A DNA stretch of 34,090 nucleotides from positions 1-34,090 of the IMG/VR virus record IMGVR_UViG_3300030406_004081, one strand, 5' to 3'. How positions within the stretch are numbered: position 1 is the stretch's first letter; every line of letters begins with the position of its first letter. Under the pieces are notes generated by a model, which had not been told where the DNA came from, made no database searches, and was given only the letters and a program-made list of their open reading frames with translations. Source of the stretch: a virus. Made by a program: the position numbers and the translations under genes. Shown piece after piece: positions 19,794 to 28,660 of the stretch.

Positions 19794-20789
19794 ATGAAAG
19801 GTTTTTTTGATGAAACAAGAGCATTCGGAGTAGAAATAGAGTTCAGTCGTCCTCGTAACGTAAGTCACTCAGCTATCGCTTATCAGTTAACAGCACTAGG
19901 TATCGAGACTCATGAAGAGGGATATAATCATGAGACCCGTGAATGGTGGAAAGTCGTTTCAGACGCCTCAGTAGTAGCGACTCGTTACAACCTTCCTAAC
20001 GACGTTCCTCAGGTTGGTAGAAACGAAATCGTTAGTCCTCTTCTTTTCGGTAAAAATGGCCTAGAGCAAATCGAGAAAGTTTGTAACCTTCTTCAGAGCC
20101 TAGGTTGCACAGTAAACGTTTCTTGTGGCCTCCATGTCCATCATGATGTTAGGGATCAAATCACTAACGCCTCAGACGCTCAGGCTCAGGCTAACGTCGA
20201 AAAGTTGACCAAGTGGGTAGCGAAGTTCGAGCATTGCATTTACAAGCTAATCGCTCCTAGTCGTTTAGATAGCAGAAATTACTCTGTTCCAGTTCGCAAA
20301 TACTTTTACGCTAAGAGAATCCAGTTAGAAAGTGTCATGGAGGGCAATTTCAACGGATACAATAACAATAAAAACTCCATCGTTAGAGAGAGCGTTAAGG
20401 ACGTCGTAAAAAACAAGAATAGCAGAATTCTTCAGCACTACAGAGCGTGCGGACTTAACCTTTATCACATATTCGGCAGAGGTTCAGTTGAGTTTCGTTA
20501 TCATCAGGGTTCTCTAAATGCTGAGAAAATACAGAACTGGGTCATCCTTACTCAGATGATTTTAAATGCTATCGAGTCCAAGCGTTCTGTGACTCTTAAA
20601 TATGTTCAGAGCGGAACTGTTGGAATGGCAAAATTCAGGAAAGCGCTAGGCCTTGGAACTGTTAAAAATTCAGAGTTTAACTCTAGAATTAATGAGTATG
20701 TAAAAACAACTTATAAAAAATTCTCTAAGAGAGAGAGCGATTACATGAGACATCATGATTATAGAAATTATGTAATAGGAGGAATTTAA
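19794..20789 (+). CDS. Phage amidoligase (glutamine-synthetase-like fold)
   Basis: 331 aa from the ATG with AAGGAG 7 bases upstream. Upstream in-frame starts overlap the promoter and are rejected. Motifs of the GS-like amidoligase family: GVEIEF (residues 12-17, Glu14 and Glu16 as metal ligands), NEIVSPLLFG (77-86, Glu78), CGLHVHHD (111-118), and RGSVEFRYHQGS (229-240). These enzymes form amide bonds using ATP, joining an amino group to a glutamate-type carboxylate. It is first in an operon with a glutaminase domain and a gamma-glutamylcyclotransferase, which could supply ammonia and trim the product. Codons are noticeably richer in CGT and AAC than in the neighbouring genes, as for a highly expressed or host-adapted gene. 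Confidence 0.88.
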   Translation: MKGFFDETRAFGVEIEFSRPRNVSHSAIAYQLTALGIETHEEGYNHETREWWKVVSDASVVATRYNLPNDVPQVGRNEIVSPLLFGKNGLEQIEKVCNLLQSLGCTVNVSCGLHVHHDVRDQITNASDAQAQANVEKLTKWVAKFEHCIYKLIAPSRLDSRNYSVPVRKYFYAKRIQLESVMEGNFNGYNNNKNSIVRESVKDVVKNKNSRILQHYRACGLNLYHIFGRGSVEFRYHQGSLNAEKIQNWVILTQMILNAIESKRSVTLKYVQSGTVGMAKFRKALGLGTVKNSEFNSRINEYVKTTYKKFSKRESDYMRHHDYRNYVIGGI

Positions 20790-20791
20790 AA

Positions 20792-21715
20792 ATGTGTGGA
20801 TTAGCAGGAATAGTCTTTAAGAAAAAAAGCAGGGCCGTCACAGAGACGGCTCTCGCTCTAGATGGTTTTAAAAAAATGTTGGTGTCAGCAGAGTCTAGAG
20901 GTAGGCACTCAACGGGATTCGCTTTAGTCGATTCCTCAGGAGAATTTTATATTCATAAGTCTCCTAGGCCTGCCTCTGACTTTGTAAACAGAGACGACAC
21001 TCAGACAGCATTAGAGTTTATAGACAGCGAAACGTCTGTCGTTCTAGGTCATACTAGATACGGGACGAAAGGTTCTAGATATAACAATGCTAATAATCAT
21101 CCTATTAGGACTCAAACAGTTATCGGAACCCATAACGGCTCCGTTCAGAATGATGACGAACTGTTCGAGAAATTCGGGATGACTCGTTTTGCTGAGGTCG
21201 ATTCTGAGGTCTTGTTCAGGTTGTTCGCCACATCATCAGGGATAAAAGATTTTATCCAAAACAGACTCCCGATTGTTAGAGGACGGGTCTCGATGGTTTG
21301 GGCCGATACCAAGAATCCTAATATCGTCTATCTATATAAAGGTAATAATCCTCTAGAATGCGCCTATTCGCCTGAATATGGAGCGATTTTTTATGGAAGT
21401 ACCAAGGACATCGTAACAAGTTCAAACGTCTCAGATTTGCAGTTTATGAATGTTCCTGAAAATACCCTAATGATGGTAGATACTAGGACTCTTAAAATCA
21501 AAAAACAACGGGTCTCAGTTACGGCTCCCGTTTATAATAATCATTTTTATAATAAAAAAATCGGAGCCTATCAGATCAAAACCAAGAAAAACAAGGGCAG
21601 ATATTCTCATACTACGAAAAGATTTGTTCCTAGATTTTCGTTTCGTGACCAGTTAGAAATGTTTAAAAAAATAAAAGCCTCAGACGGCTCAACTATCAGA
21701 GTAAAGGAGAGATAA
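20792..21715 (+). CDS. Stand-alone class II glutamine amidotransferase
   Basis: 307 aa. Cys2 after the initiator Met (MCGLAGI) is the Ntn-hydrolase nucleophile. Further class II marks are GHTRYGTKG (86-94), NNHP (101-104), GTHNGSV (112-118), and EVDSEV (135-140). There is no acceptor domain (SIS, asparagine synthase or PRTase), so it is a separate glutaminase that must pass ammonia to a partner, most likely the adjacent amidoligase. AGGAGG lies 9 bases before the ATG, 2 bases after the previous stop. The C-terminus is basic (RYSHTTKRFVPRFSFRDQLE). Confidence 0.88.
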   Translation: MCGLAGIVFKKKSRAVTETALALDGFKKMLVSAESRGRHSTGFALVDSSGEFYIHKSPRPASDFVNRDDTQTALEFIDSETSVVLGHTRYGTKGSRYNNANNHPIRTQTVIGTHNGSVQNDDELFEKFGMTRFAEVDSEVLFRLFATSSGIKDFIQNRLPIVRGRVSMVWADTKNPNIVYLYKGNNPLECAYSPEYGAIFYGSTKDIVTSSNVSDLQFMNVPENTLMMVDTRTLKIKKQRVSVTAPVYNNHFYNKKIGAYQIKTKKNKGRYSHTTKRFVPRFSFRDQLEMFKKIKASDGSTIRVKER

Positions 21716-21716
21716 T

Positions 21717-22433
21717 ATGACAAATTTTCTATTTGTTTATGGAACCCTAAAAACGGGAGGAGGAAATAACTTCATTCTGAAAGGTTCCAAGTTCATAGGC
21801 AGGACTCAGCTAGACGACTTTTTTATGTTTTCAAATAGTCATTTTCCTTATATCCTGCATAAAAAAGACGTTCCCCTGATTCTATTGCAGGACTATTATG
21901 AAAGGACTGGGGATAGTTCTTGCCAAGTAATAGGAGAAGTTTATCAGGTAGATGATCGAACTCTAAATAGAGTCAGGCAACTAGAGGGAGTTCCTCATCA
22001 TTATAAATCTGACACTTTTGAATTTTCTATTGAGAGATGGAATGAGGATATGTCTATTAAGACATTTAAGCAGGGTCTAGCGGAGTTTTATATCCCGTCT
22101 GAGCCTGAGATGGCTTATAGAAATAAAATGATAGATTCAGGCTATTTTAACGCTGACAAGAATTCTAATGTCATTTGGAACGTCTATTTAGATGAACAAA
22201 AATTATCAGGGACTGCGCCTAAAATCGTCAGTCAGATGAGGTCTCGTTCATTTGACACGGACGCTCGAAATGTTCATGAGTATATGAATTCTGTAAAGAA
22301 TCGATTGCAGAAAGTTTATAAAAATTCTAATATTCCTCTAGAGGATGAGGGTCATTTTTTAAACTTGCTCTCACTAAAATGTATTATCGCTGAGTGGGAT
22401 GCACCGAAAAACGATAGGATATTATATGCTTGA
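21717..22433 (+). CDS. Gamma-glutamylcyclotransferase-like (AIG2) protein
   Basis: 238 aa. The YGTLK motif (residues 8-12) binds the substrate carboxylate, and Glu90 in RQLEGVPHHY is the expected catalytic acid. VIGEVYQV (71-78) is the typical barrel strand. Members release 5-oxoproline from gamma-glutamyl amides. Residues from about 107 onward form a roughly 130-aa extension (ending FLNLLSLKCIIAEWD) not found in minimal GGCT proteins, so this one may recognise a larger, phage-specific substrate. The gene starts one base after the glutaminase stop, with GGAGA upstream. Confidence 0.85.
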   Translation: MTNFLFVYGTLKTGGGNNFILKGSKFIGRTQLDDFFMFSNSHFPYILHKKDVPLILLQDYYERTGDSSCQVIGEVYQVDDRTLNRVRQLEGVPHHYKSDTFEFSIERWNEDMSIKTFKQGLAEFYIPSEPEMAYRNKMIDSGYFNADKNSNVIWNVYLDEQKLSGTAPKIVSQMRSRSFDTDARNVHEYMNSVKNRLQKVYKNSNIPLEDEGHFLNLLSLKCIIAEWDAPKNDRILYA

Positions 22434-22635
22434 GTCAATCAGAAAACAGATAAAAGATTCAGGAATTAAACAGAAATTTTTAGCTGAACAGTTGGGAATC
22501 AGTACGTCAATGTTAAGTCTAGTCCTTAGCGGAGAACGAAAATTGTCAGATGAAAAATGGGATAAGCTAATTACCTTTTTATCTGTATCTAGAAATTATA
22601 AGGAATTGCTTTCGAGCAATGCTCCAACATCATAG
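22426..22635 (+). CDS. XRE-family regulator
   Basis: 69 aa from the ATG overlapping the GGCT stop by 8 bases, with AGGA 7 bases upstream. An earlier in-frame ATG at 22399 lacks a site. Helix-turn-helix: ESIRKQIKDSGIKQKFLAEQ, then LGISTSMLSLVLSGERKLSD, a classic Cro/XRE pattern (QKFLAEQLGIS ... SLVLSGER). It probably represses or sets the level of its own operon through the palindrome at the promoter. Confidence 0.88.
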   Translation: MLESIRKQIKDSGIKQKFLAEQLGISTSMLSLVLSGERKLSDEKWDKLITFLSVSRNYKELLSSNAPTS

Positions 22636-22772
22636 CGAGTTTTGGTTTCGGCCTTGGTAGGGAGATTTTTTACTCCATTCAATTTCCTTACTATTATAAC
22701 GAGAGGTCTTTTGTAAACTCGCTCAGAGGGAGGGGATGATAACTGTTGTCGTTGACAACTGCCCCTCTCTCT
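22634..22772. other. Structured convergent intergenic region (two nested/adjacent hairpins)
   Basis: Arms AGCGAGTTT (22634-22642) and AAACTCGCT (22715-22723) pair perfectly over 9 bp. Immediately after, AGAGGGAGGGG (22725-22735) pairs with CCCCTCTCTCT (22762-22772) over 11 bp (one G-U in plus RNA), enclosing GTTGTC-GTT-GACAAC (745-759 of the same kilobase). There is no proper U-run after either stem, though TTTTTT lies at 22666-22671. It separates two convergent transcripts, so a bidirectional terminator or a stable small RNA are the main options. Confidence 0.6.
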
Positions 22773-22777
22773 AACCT

Positions 22778-23905
22778 TTAAAAAGTTTCTTCTAAATTAA
22801 ATCCTAGATTATAGGTTCTGTGCGCTACTTGTTTCGCAGTCATTGAGTTTTTAGTGAGTCTATAGTATCCGAAAGCATCATCGGGAGGACTTGCGTTTCC
22901 TGACTGAGTGTTCATGATGAAAGGAACTGAACCTCCTAAAGTTCTATTATAAAACATCTGATGAAAACTCTCAGTATCAAACCAGTCGGACGTAACGGGA
23001 CTAGATGAATCAGGCGAATACAGTTCCTGTTCATCGATATAAGACATATTAAAATCGTAACTCCTGCGCCCGAATCTTTGCTGAAAAAAATATCCCTCTG
23101 CGTTGTTTGTCGCTGTGTTCTGCCAAGGTAAACCCGAGACCCAAGTCGGAGCGCCAAAATGAGACGCTGTGATATAGTCATTTCCTGCGACGGATCGATG
23201 TTTAACTAGGCCCTCATCGTAGTTTATTCTGTGCGTCATCTTCATATCTACAGACCTCGGAAACGTAAACGACTCGCCCCAAACTATACTCCCTAATCTT
23301 ACCACATCATCAAAATTAGTATTATGTCCCCCGTCAGGAGTAAGAAATAAAAATAAATACTGATTGTCTGTTGTTGGTGTCGGGTATTCTATTAATGTCC
23401 ATCCATTTTGGTAGCCTGACCCGTTTGAATCATTATACCCGATATAATGGTCTCCTAAGGCATTATCAGCAGTAACTACTCCTGCTCCGTATATAGTAGC
23501 ATCAGTCTCAACTATTTTATTTACAGAGAATGACGTTCCTGCTGAATTAGTAGGGGAGTCATTAACATACGCTCTAATCCTGACCCCTGCATCTCTAAAA
23601 TTATGATTAAGTAGAGCAAGAAAACTCGTCTCTGCTAGTTGATTAGTTGACAGTTTAGTATTTATCCTGACTCCCCATTGTTGAGTATTTGCAGGAGCCT
23701 CTGTGAAATTTGTTGGTTTGCCATCAAAAAAATCTAGCTTATTATTTCTATTAAATGATGGCGTTGCTGTAGATGTCTGAAATGAAAAATTCGTCAATGT
23801 TTGTTTGTGAGCCACTATATCGGCAGGCTCTATCCAGTCAACAGCTAATCCGAATTTTATTAAATCATGATAAATCTTTGGAGTGTTTACTCGTCCGTAA
23901 CTCAT
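22778..23905 (-). CDS. Distal tail structural protein
   Basis: 375 aa, beta-rich, Asn/Ser/Thr/Gly-rich with no enzymatic motif. Segments such as YGRVNTPKIYHDLIKFGLAV, RLGSIVWGESFTFPRSVDMK and SYDFNMSYIDEQELYS suit a distal tail or baseplate subunit. It is the last gene of the leftward operon, overlapping its upstream neighbour by 4 bases. Family not named from the sequence. Confidence 0.7.
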   Translation of the reverse strand: MSYGRVNTPKIYHDLIKFGLAVDWIEPADIVAHKQTLTNFSFQTSTATPSFNRNNKLDFFDGKPTNFTEAPANTQQWGVRINTKLSTNQLAETSFLALLNHNFRDAGVRIRAYVNDSPTNSAGTSFSVNKIVETDATIYGAGVVTADNALGDHYIGYNDSNGSGYQNGWTLIEYPTPTTDNQYLFLFLTPDGGHNTNFDDVVRLGSIVWGESFTFPRSVDMKMTHRINYDEGLVKHRSVAGNDYITASHFGAPTWVSGLPWQNTATNNAEGYFFQQRFGRRSYDFNMSYIDEQELYSPDSSSPVTSDWFDTESFHQMFYNRTLGGSVPFIMNTQSGNASPPDDAFGYYRLTKNSMTAKQVAHRTYNLGFNLEETF

Positions 23906-26274
23906 ATCTGCCTCGCTGAAATTTTAATCGAGCCTAGTTTTTTTCTTGTATCTGTTATCATGAAATTGATTCCTGACCAACTAGCAAGGCCGAAAGGTTT
24001 TTCAGGAAACATACTATCGTTATCAAACCTTAAAACGTCTCCGACCTCTAAATCATGATATCTAGGATTTACTAAGCTAAAGTCTATTATTAATTTAGGC
24101 TCACCGAATAGATTTAAGTAATAGTCAGCATAAGATTTATTCGGATTTGTTCCCGTGTATGTGACCCCACTCGTTTCGACATAGCTAGGATTTACACTAG
24201 AAAAAGTCGGAATCAATGTCTCTAGATTAATTGTCTTAATGTTCTCTCTGCTATCTATATTTAATTTTGTCCTGATATTAGGAATCTCTGACTCTGTTGT
24301 CCTCATATAATCATTTCTAGCAGGATGTTTTAAATGATTAATAATTAACTTAGTAACTAACTCGCTGAATGCCGTTACTCTTATGCTAGGGTCAGCTATA
24401 TCAGCCTTTGTTAAAGTTGTGTATTCACTAGAGGAATATGAGTTTTTAACGAATATATATTGAGGCTTTGAGATGTCTCCCTGTTTATATCTAAATATGA
24501 AAGCGTGTTCCCTTTGTATTAAATCAAGGGCAGATTTTAAAGGAATTTGAGTTAAGGTATTAAATTGCAAAATCCATCCGTTCGAGTTTCTCGAGTTTCT
24601 CAAGTCTGTAAATCCGATAGGCGTTGAACTGCTCATATTTGTAAATCTCATTAATAAATCCCTATGAGCGTCAGGGCCATTCAGAGACTCGTTACTGGCT
24701 CCCGATAGTGTGTCCGATGTTGTAACTGATGACTGCTCTCCTCTCATTGAGGTATATAAAAATCTCTCAGGTCTTGAAGTTTCGAGCGCTGTAGTCATCT
24801 GCAATCTAACATCTTGAATTTTAAAAACGGCAGTCGGCCCGCTCGCTACTGCTGACGTTTGATTCGAGAAAGCTAATAGCTTAATATATAGCCTATGCTG
24901 TGACGTTACACTAGAGGCAGTTTCTAGAGTGTTTTGATTTGCATTTGAAAAAGTAAGGTCATTAATAAATAATGATGAGTCCCCTGCTATATTGGCCGAC
25001 ACTCCTGAGACTGTTCCTTGTTGAAAGTTTGTGAATCCTGATGAGTTTATAGTCTGAGCAGACGTTGACCATTTATAGGCAACTGTGAAATTTATATTAG
25101 TCATCGATATATCAGGAACAGAAATGCCTACTTTAAAATAAATTGAAAATTTTATTTCTTCGTTTAAGAGTTCTCCATCGAAAGGAGGCATGACATATTC
25201 TAAAATGCAGGATCGATTAGATAAACTCACTCCGTTTTCAATATTTGGAAATGATATGACCGCCTGATTTGTGTCGTGAGGCTCTGCTGTCGGTGTGTTC
25301 GTTAAATAATTCTGTTCTAAATCTATAGAATTTTCTAGAGATGTAATATTTCCCCCTCCTGATACTTTAGAGACAGAAAAGGGCTTTACTTTAAACGTAG
25401 CAGGAAGTTTCAATTTTGGATTAGTGTGTAAATCAGAATCTATTAAGTAAAAAACTTGTCTTGAGTTCACTAATAAATCAAATATTTCTAGATTTCCACT
25501 TAGACCATCCTGAAACGACCCATTCCCTGCTAATTGAATAAAAGCGTCTAAACTTTGATCGTACCTATAGAGACTCATTTGATAATTTCCGACGCTATGG
25601 CTACCTGATATTTTACTGGGATTGTAGCCTCCAATATAATAACGAGTAATTGAATCATCTATATTAGGAATCAAAGTTGATAAATCGTTTTGTTTAATGT
25701 TTGGAGATAATGGAATAGGCCTTAATAAATAGGGCTGAAATTTTGAAACGTATTTTCCTATTGAACTGGTGCTAGGAGTGTCGTTTTTTCTGAAAAATCC
25801 ATAAACTAGAGGAATTAAAACATCGCTCGGGTCTCTATCTTGGGGAATCATTACATTATCCCAAGGTCTAGCAGACTGACAAGCGATTGAAATAATATGT
25901 CCATCGAATGAAAAATTCATCATCCTAAATCGGCCTATTTCTATCGTTTCATTACTGACTCTAATGCTAACGATAATCTCCTGATTTTGATATGAATTTG
26001 AGCCTCCGTAGAGTTCCTCTGATAGCTTAACTCCTGAAATTTCAATATCTACAATGCTCAGAGTAAATCCTGACGTCGTGGCATTTTGAGCCTCTAAGTC
26101 TATCGATTCAGATATTAAAATGTGCTTTGTTATTGCTCCGTGATATAATCTAGTTCCGTCATCATAGTCCTGATAAGCTAAATAAACAGATGTTGAGTTG
26201 TTATTTTTTAACTCAAAGAGCCAGTTTTCCCGATGCTCTCCAACTTTTTCTAAATTATCAGATGATAGGGCCAT
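23902..26274 (-). CDS. Large tail-tip/baseplate protein
   Basis: 790 aa. N-terminal block (NWLFELKNNNSTSVYLAYQD, AITKHILISESIDLEAQNAT, RFRMMNFSFDGHIISIACQS) looks like the tail-hub family that sits after the tape measure in siphophages. The middle is Ser/Asn-rich beta structure, and the end (YHDLEVGDVLRFDNDSMFPE, GINFMITDTRKKLGSIKISA) resembles hub/oligosaccharide-binding strands. It is likely the tail tip hub. It starts one base after the tape measure stop. Confidence 0.7.
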   Translation of the reverse strand: MALSSDNLEKVGEHRENWLFELKNNNSTSVYLAYQDYDDGTRLYHGAITKHILISESIDLEAQNATTSGFTLSIVDIEISGVKLSEELYGGSNSYQNQEIIVSIRVSNETIEIGRFRMMNFSFDGHIISIACQSARPWDNVMIPQDRDPSDVLIPLVYGFFRKNDTPSTSSIGKYVSKFQPYLLRPIPLSPNIKQNDLSTLIPNIDDSITRYYIGGYNPSKISGSHSVGNYQMSLYRYDQSLDAFIQLAGNGSFQDGLSGNLEIFDLLVNSRQVFYLIDSDLHTNPKLKLPATFKVKPFSVSKVSGGGNITSLENSIDLEQNYLTNTPTAEPHDTNQAVISFPNIENGVSLSNRSCILEYVMPPFDGELLNEEIKFSIYFKVGISVPDISMTNINFTVAYKWSTSAQTINSSGFTNFQQGTVSGVSANIAGDSSLFINDLTFSNANQNTLETASSVTSQHRLYIKLLAFSNQTSAVASGPTAVFKIQDVRLQMTTALETSRPERFLYTSMRGEQSSVTTSDTLSGASNESLNGPDAHRDLLMRFTNMSSSTPIGFTDLRNSRNSNGWILQFNTLTQIPLKSALDLIQREHAFIFRYKQGDISKPQYIFVKNSYSSSEYTTLTKADIADPSIRVTAFSELVTKLIINHLKHPARNDYMRTTESEIPNIRTKLNIDSRENIKTINLETLIPTFSSVNPSYVETSGVTYTGTNPNKSYADYYLNLFGEPKLIIDFSLVNPRYHDLEVGDVLRFDNDSMFPEKPFGLASWSGINFMITDTRKKLGSIKISARQI

Positions 26275-26275
26275 A

Positions 26276-28660
26276 TTATAAAGGGCCTTGGCGCATTACG
26301 TTGAGCATTGACTCCTGTATTCGTCCATCTTTCAACGCTCTTTGAATTGCAGGCGCAATATGATCAACTACAGTTTCATCTACGAGCGGAGCGGATATGC
26401 TAATATTTATAGTTTGACCCTGACCCTGTAAATTATCGGCCAGTCTGTCCTGTTGAGCAGAATTTAAAACAAGTTCTCCGCTAGTAAGTACAGCAGGAAC
26501 CTTGTCCGTATTTCCTACGCCCTCAACTATTCCTCCCTCAGCAAATCCCTTTCTATTCATAATTTTTCCTTGTAGGGCCTTAGTCAGAACCGCCATTGAC
26601 GCTATAACAGCAGGCGCTCCAAGTAATGCGAACGGGCCTAGTCCTGCGATGACTGCCGAGGTTGCTTTAGCCATATTTGCGACAATTCCAGCAATAGCCT
26701 GAGCGTTTGTGACTATAATGCTTTTTAAGGCTGTTGCTTTTTCTATTGCTAAGGTCTTGGCACTTGTCAAAACTTTCAAAGCTACCTCATTATCTGATGA
26801 GGCTTTGTTGACGCTATCTTTCATAAACTGAGTTTTTAGATGAGCCTTTAACATCTCTCCGCTAGTTTTAATAAATGCGTTCCTAACAGATTCCTCTACT
26901 CTTTTTCTCCTCTCTGCTCCGTGCATACTCATATCGGTCAATGAATTTATGAATTCGTCATATCCTGCCTCGAATGCAGGAGCCTGCTCTCTCAGGAACG
27001 TATCTAACTGGTCGCCAAAATCTAAAGGAGGAGGAGTAGGCAACTCTAAATCAACAGTATTTAGAGCCTCTTGCAGTTCTGCCATCTCTTCATCTAAAGC
27101 CTCCTGATCGAATGAAATCATCAGGTCGTCCATTTCCTGCTGTTCTATTTGTTCATCCATCTTAATTCTAGCAAATAAACGAGCATAAGATTCCTCTAAA
27201 CTCATGACAGATTTTTTCTCTTTCTCGTTCTTGTCTACTATCTCATCCTGAATATTTAAACTCGCTCCGATAACCTTGTCGAGATTTGTTCTGAATTTTG
27301 TAACCTCAGCAACGGCATCAGCGACCCCCTCCTCAGATTCTTTTACATCTTTCAATAAATCAGCTAAATCTATAATAGTATCATTATAATCTAGCTGTTT
27401 TGTCGTGCCTGCTCCGAACTCATCATTCATCCTAGCTAGAGCGTCAGAAAATTGCTGACCCTTATCAGTTAAATCCCTTAGAGCGTTTTGCTGTGTTTTT
27501 ACTTGTTCCTCAAATTTTTGATTAACGTCTATCGCTACTCCCGTCAGCTTAGAGGACTCTATTAGAGCGTCAGATAGTTTTTCATTTGCTAGGACTTGCT
27601 CATTAAATGCGTCTGTAGATTCGTCGATTTTTTCTTTAACTAACGTCTCAGCGACTGCTAGTTTTATTCTCTCCTCAAACTTTTTATTATGCTCATCTAA
27701 GGCCTTAGCGATATTCGTTGCGTTTATTTCTTCATCCTTCATATTCTTCAATAAGTCAGGATAAACCTCATTCAGTTTCCCTATTAAAGTCTCCCTCATT
27801 TTTTCATTATCTAGATTGTTCGCTAACGCTATAGCTAAAGAATTAACTTCAGCCTGCTGTTCCCTGATTGATTCGCTAGGGTTTCCGTCTGTTACTTTTT
27901 GGAGTACATCTGAAAAGCCCATTAATAATTTAGCAGTTCCCTGAATTGCAGGCTTTAAAGCGTCTCCTAGATTTTCGGCTAAATCTCCAATAGAGTTTCC
28001 TAGCTGTGCCATAGCGAACTCGGTTGTATCTACTCCCGACTTAGCTAGTCCTCCGAATTGAGTTTCTAATTCTCCAAGGATTATTTTTTGAGCGCTAGAG
28101 ACGTCATTGACCTTCATGAAAGTTTTGATCATATTGGTCTGTTCGTCGCTTAGTTGAATACCGACTCGCCTCAAAGCTGTAACGCCCATTATAGGGTCAT
28201 TTAGAGCCTTACCGACCTGAATAACAGTCTGCTGTAAGTCTTGTCCCATAGCCTGAGACATATTTAAAACGGATTCAATAGCCTGAGGGAATACATCCTT
28301 TCCGACTTTTGTAAATGTCAGCATCAAATTACTAGCGTTTATAATCGTCTCATCTCCGAACCTAGTAACTTCCTGAAAGGCGCTCGCCATTTCCTTAACT
28401 TGTTTCGCTGTGACCCCTGCGACTCCTCCCGTTGATTTTATGACCTGATTTAGTTGAGCCTCTACCCTTTGCTGTTCTCCTGATAACCTAATAGCCTCTG
28501 AGAATCCTTGTAGTAACATTCTCGCTCCAAAGAATGCCCCTGCTGTTTTTATTGCTGATTTTCCTAAACTACCTAGAGTCTTATCTACTCCAGTTATTTT
28601 CTTTTTTGATCTTTCTGCACCTTTGACGTCTAATAATATTTCTAGTAGTTTATTGCTCAT
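26276..28660 (-). CDS. Tail tape measure protein
   Basis: 794 aa. N-terminal family mark: VIQVGKALNDPIMGVTALRR, then VGIQLSDEQTNMIKTFMKVN (about 150-185), the classic tape-measure block. Long helical middle (EQAPAFEAGYDE region). A hydrophobic segment near residues 650-700 (AGIVANMAKATSAVIAGLGP) precedes a C-terminal FAEGGIVEGVGNTDKVPAVL, typical of these proteins. It sets tail length: by the usual 1.5 Angstrom per residue, roughly 120 nm, an inference. It begins inside the end of the chaperone gene. Confidence 0.92.
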   Translation of the reverse strand: MSNKLLEILLDVKGAERSKKKITGVDKTLGSLGKSAIKTAGAFFGARMLLQGFSEAIRLSGEQQRVEAQLNQVIKSTGGVAGVTAKQVKEMASAFQEVTRFGDETIINASNLMLTFTKVGKDVFPQAIESVLNMSQAMGQDLQQTVIQVGKALNDPIMGVTALRRVGIQLSDEQTNMIKTFMKVNDVSSAQKIILGELETQFGGLAKSGVDTTEFAMAQLGNSIGDLAENLGDALKPAIQGTAKLLMGFSDVLQKVTDGNPSESIREQQAEVNSLAIALANNLDNEKMRETLIGKLNEVYPDLLKNMKDEEINATNIAKALDEHNKKFEERIKLAVAETLVKEKIDESTDAFNEQVLANEKLSDALIESSKLTGVAIDVNQKFEEQVKTQQNALRDLTDKGQQFSDALARMNDEFGAGTTKQLDYNDTIIDLADLLKDVKESEEGVADAVAEVTKFRTNLDKVIGASLNIQDEIVDKNEKEKKSVMSLEESYARLFARIKMDEQIEQQEMDDLMISFDQEALDEEMAELQEALNTVDLELPTPPPLDFGDQLDTFLREQAPAFEAGYDEFINSLTDMSMHGAERRKRVEESVRNAFIKTSGEMLKAHLKTQFMKDSVNKASSDNEVALKVLTSAKTLAIEKATALKSIIVTNAQAIAGIVANMAKATSAVIAGLGPFALLGAPAVIASMAVLTKALQGKIMNRKGFAEGGIVEGVGNTDKVPAVLTSGELVLNSAQQDRLADNLQGQGQTINISISAPLVDETVVDHIAPAIQRALKDGRIQESMLNVMRQGPL

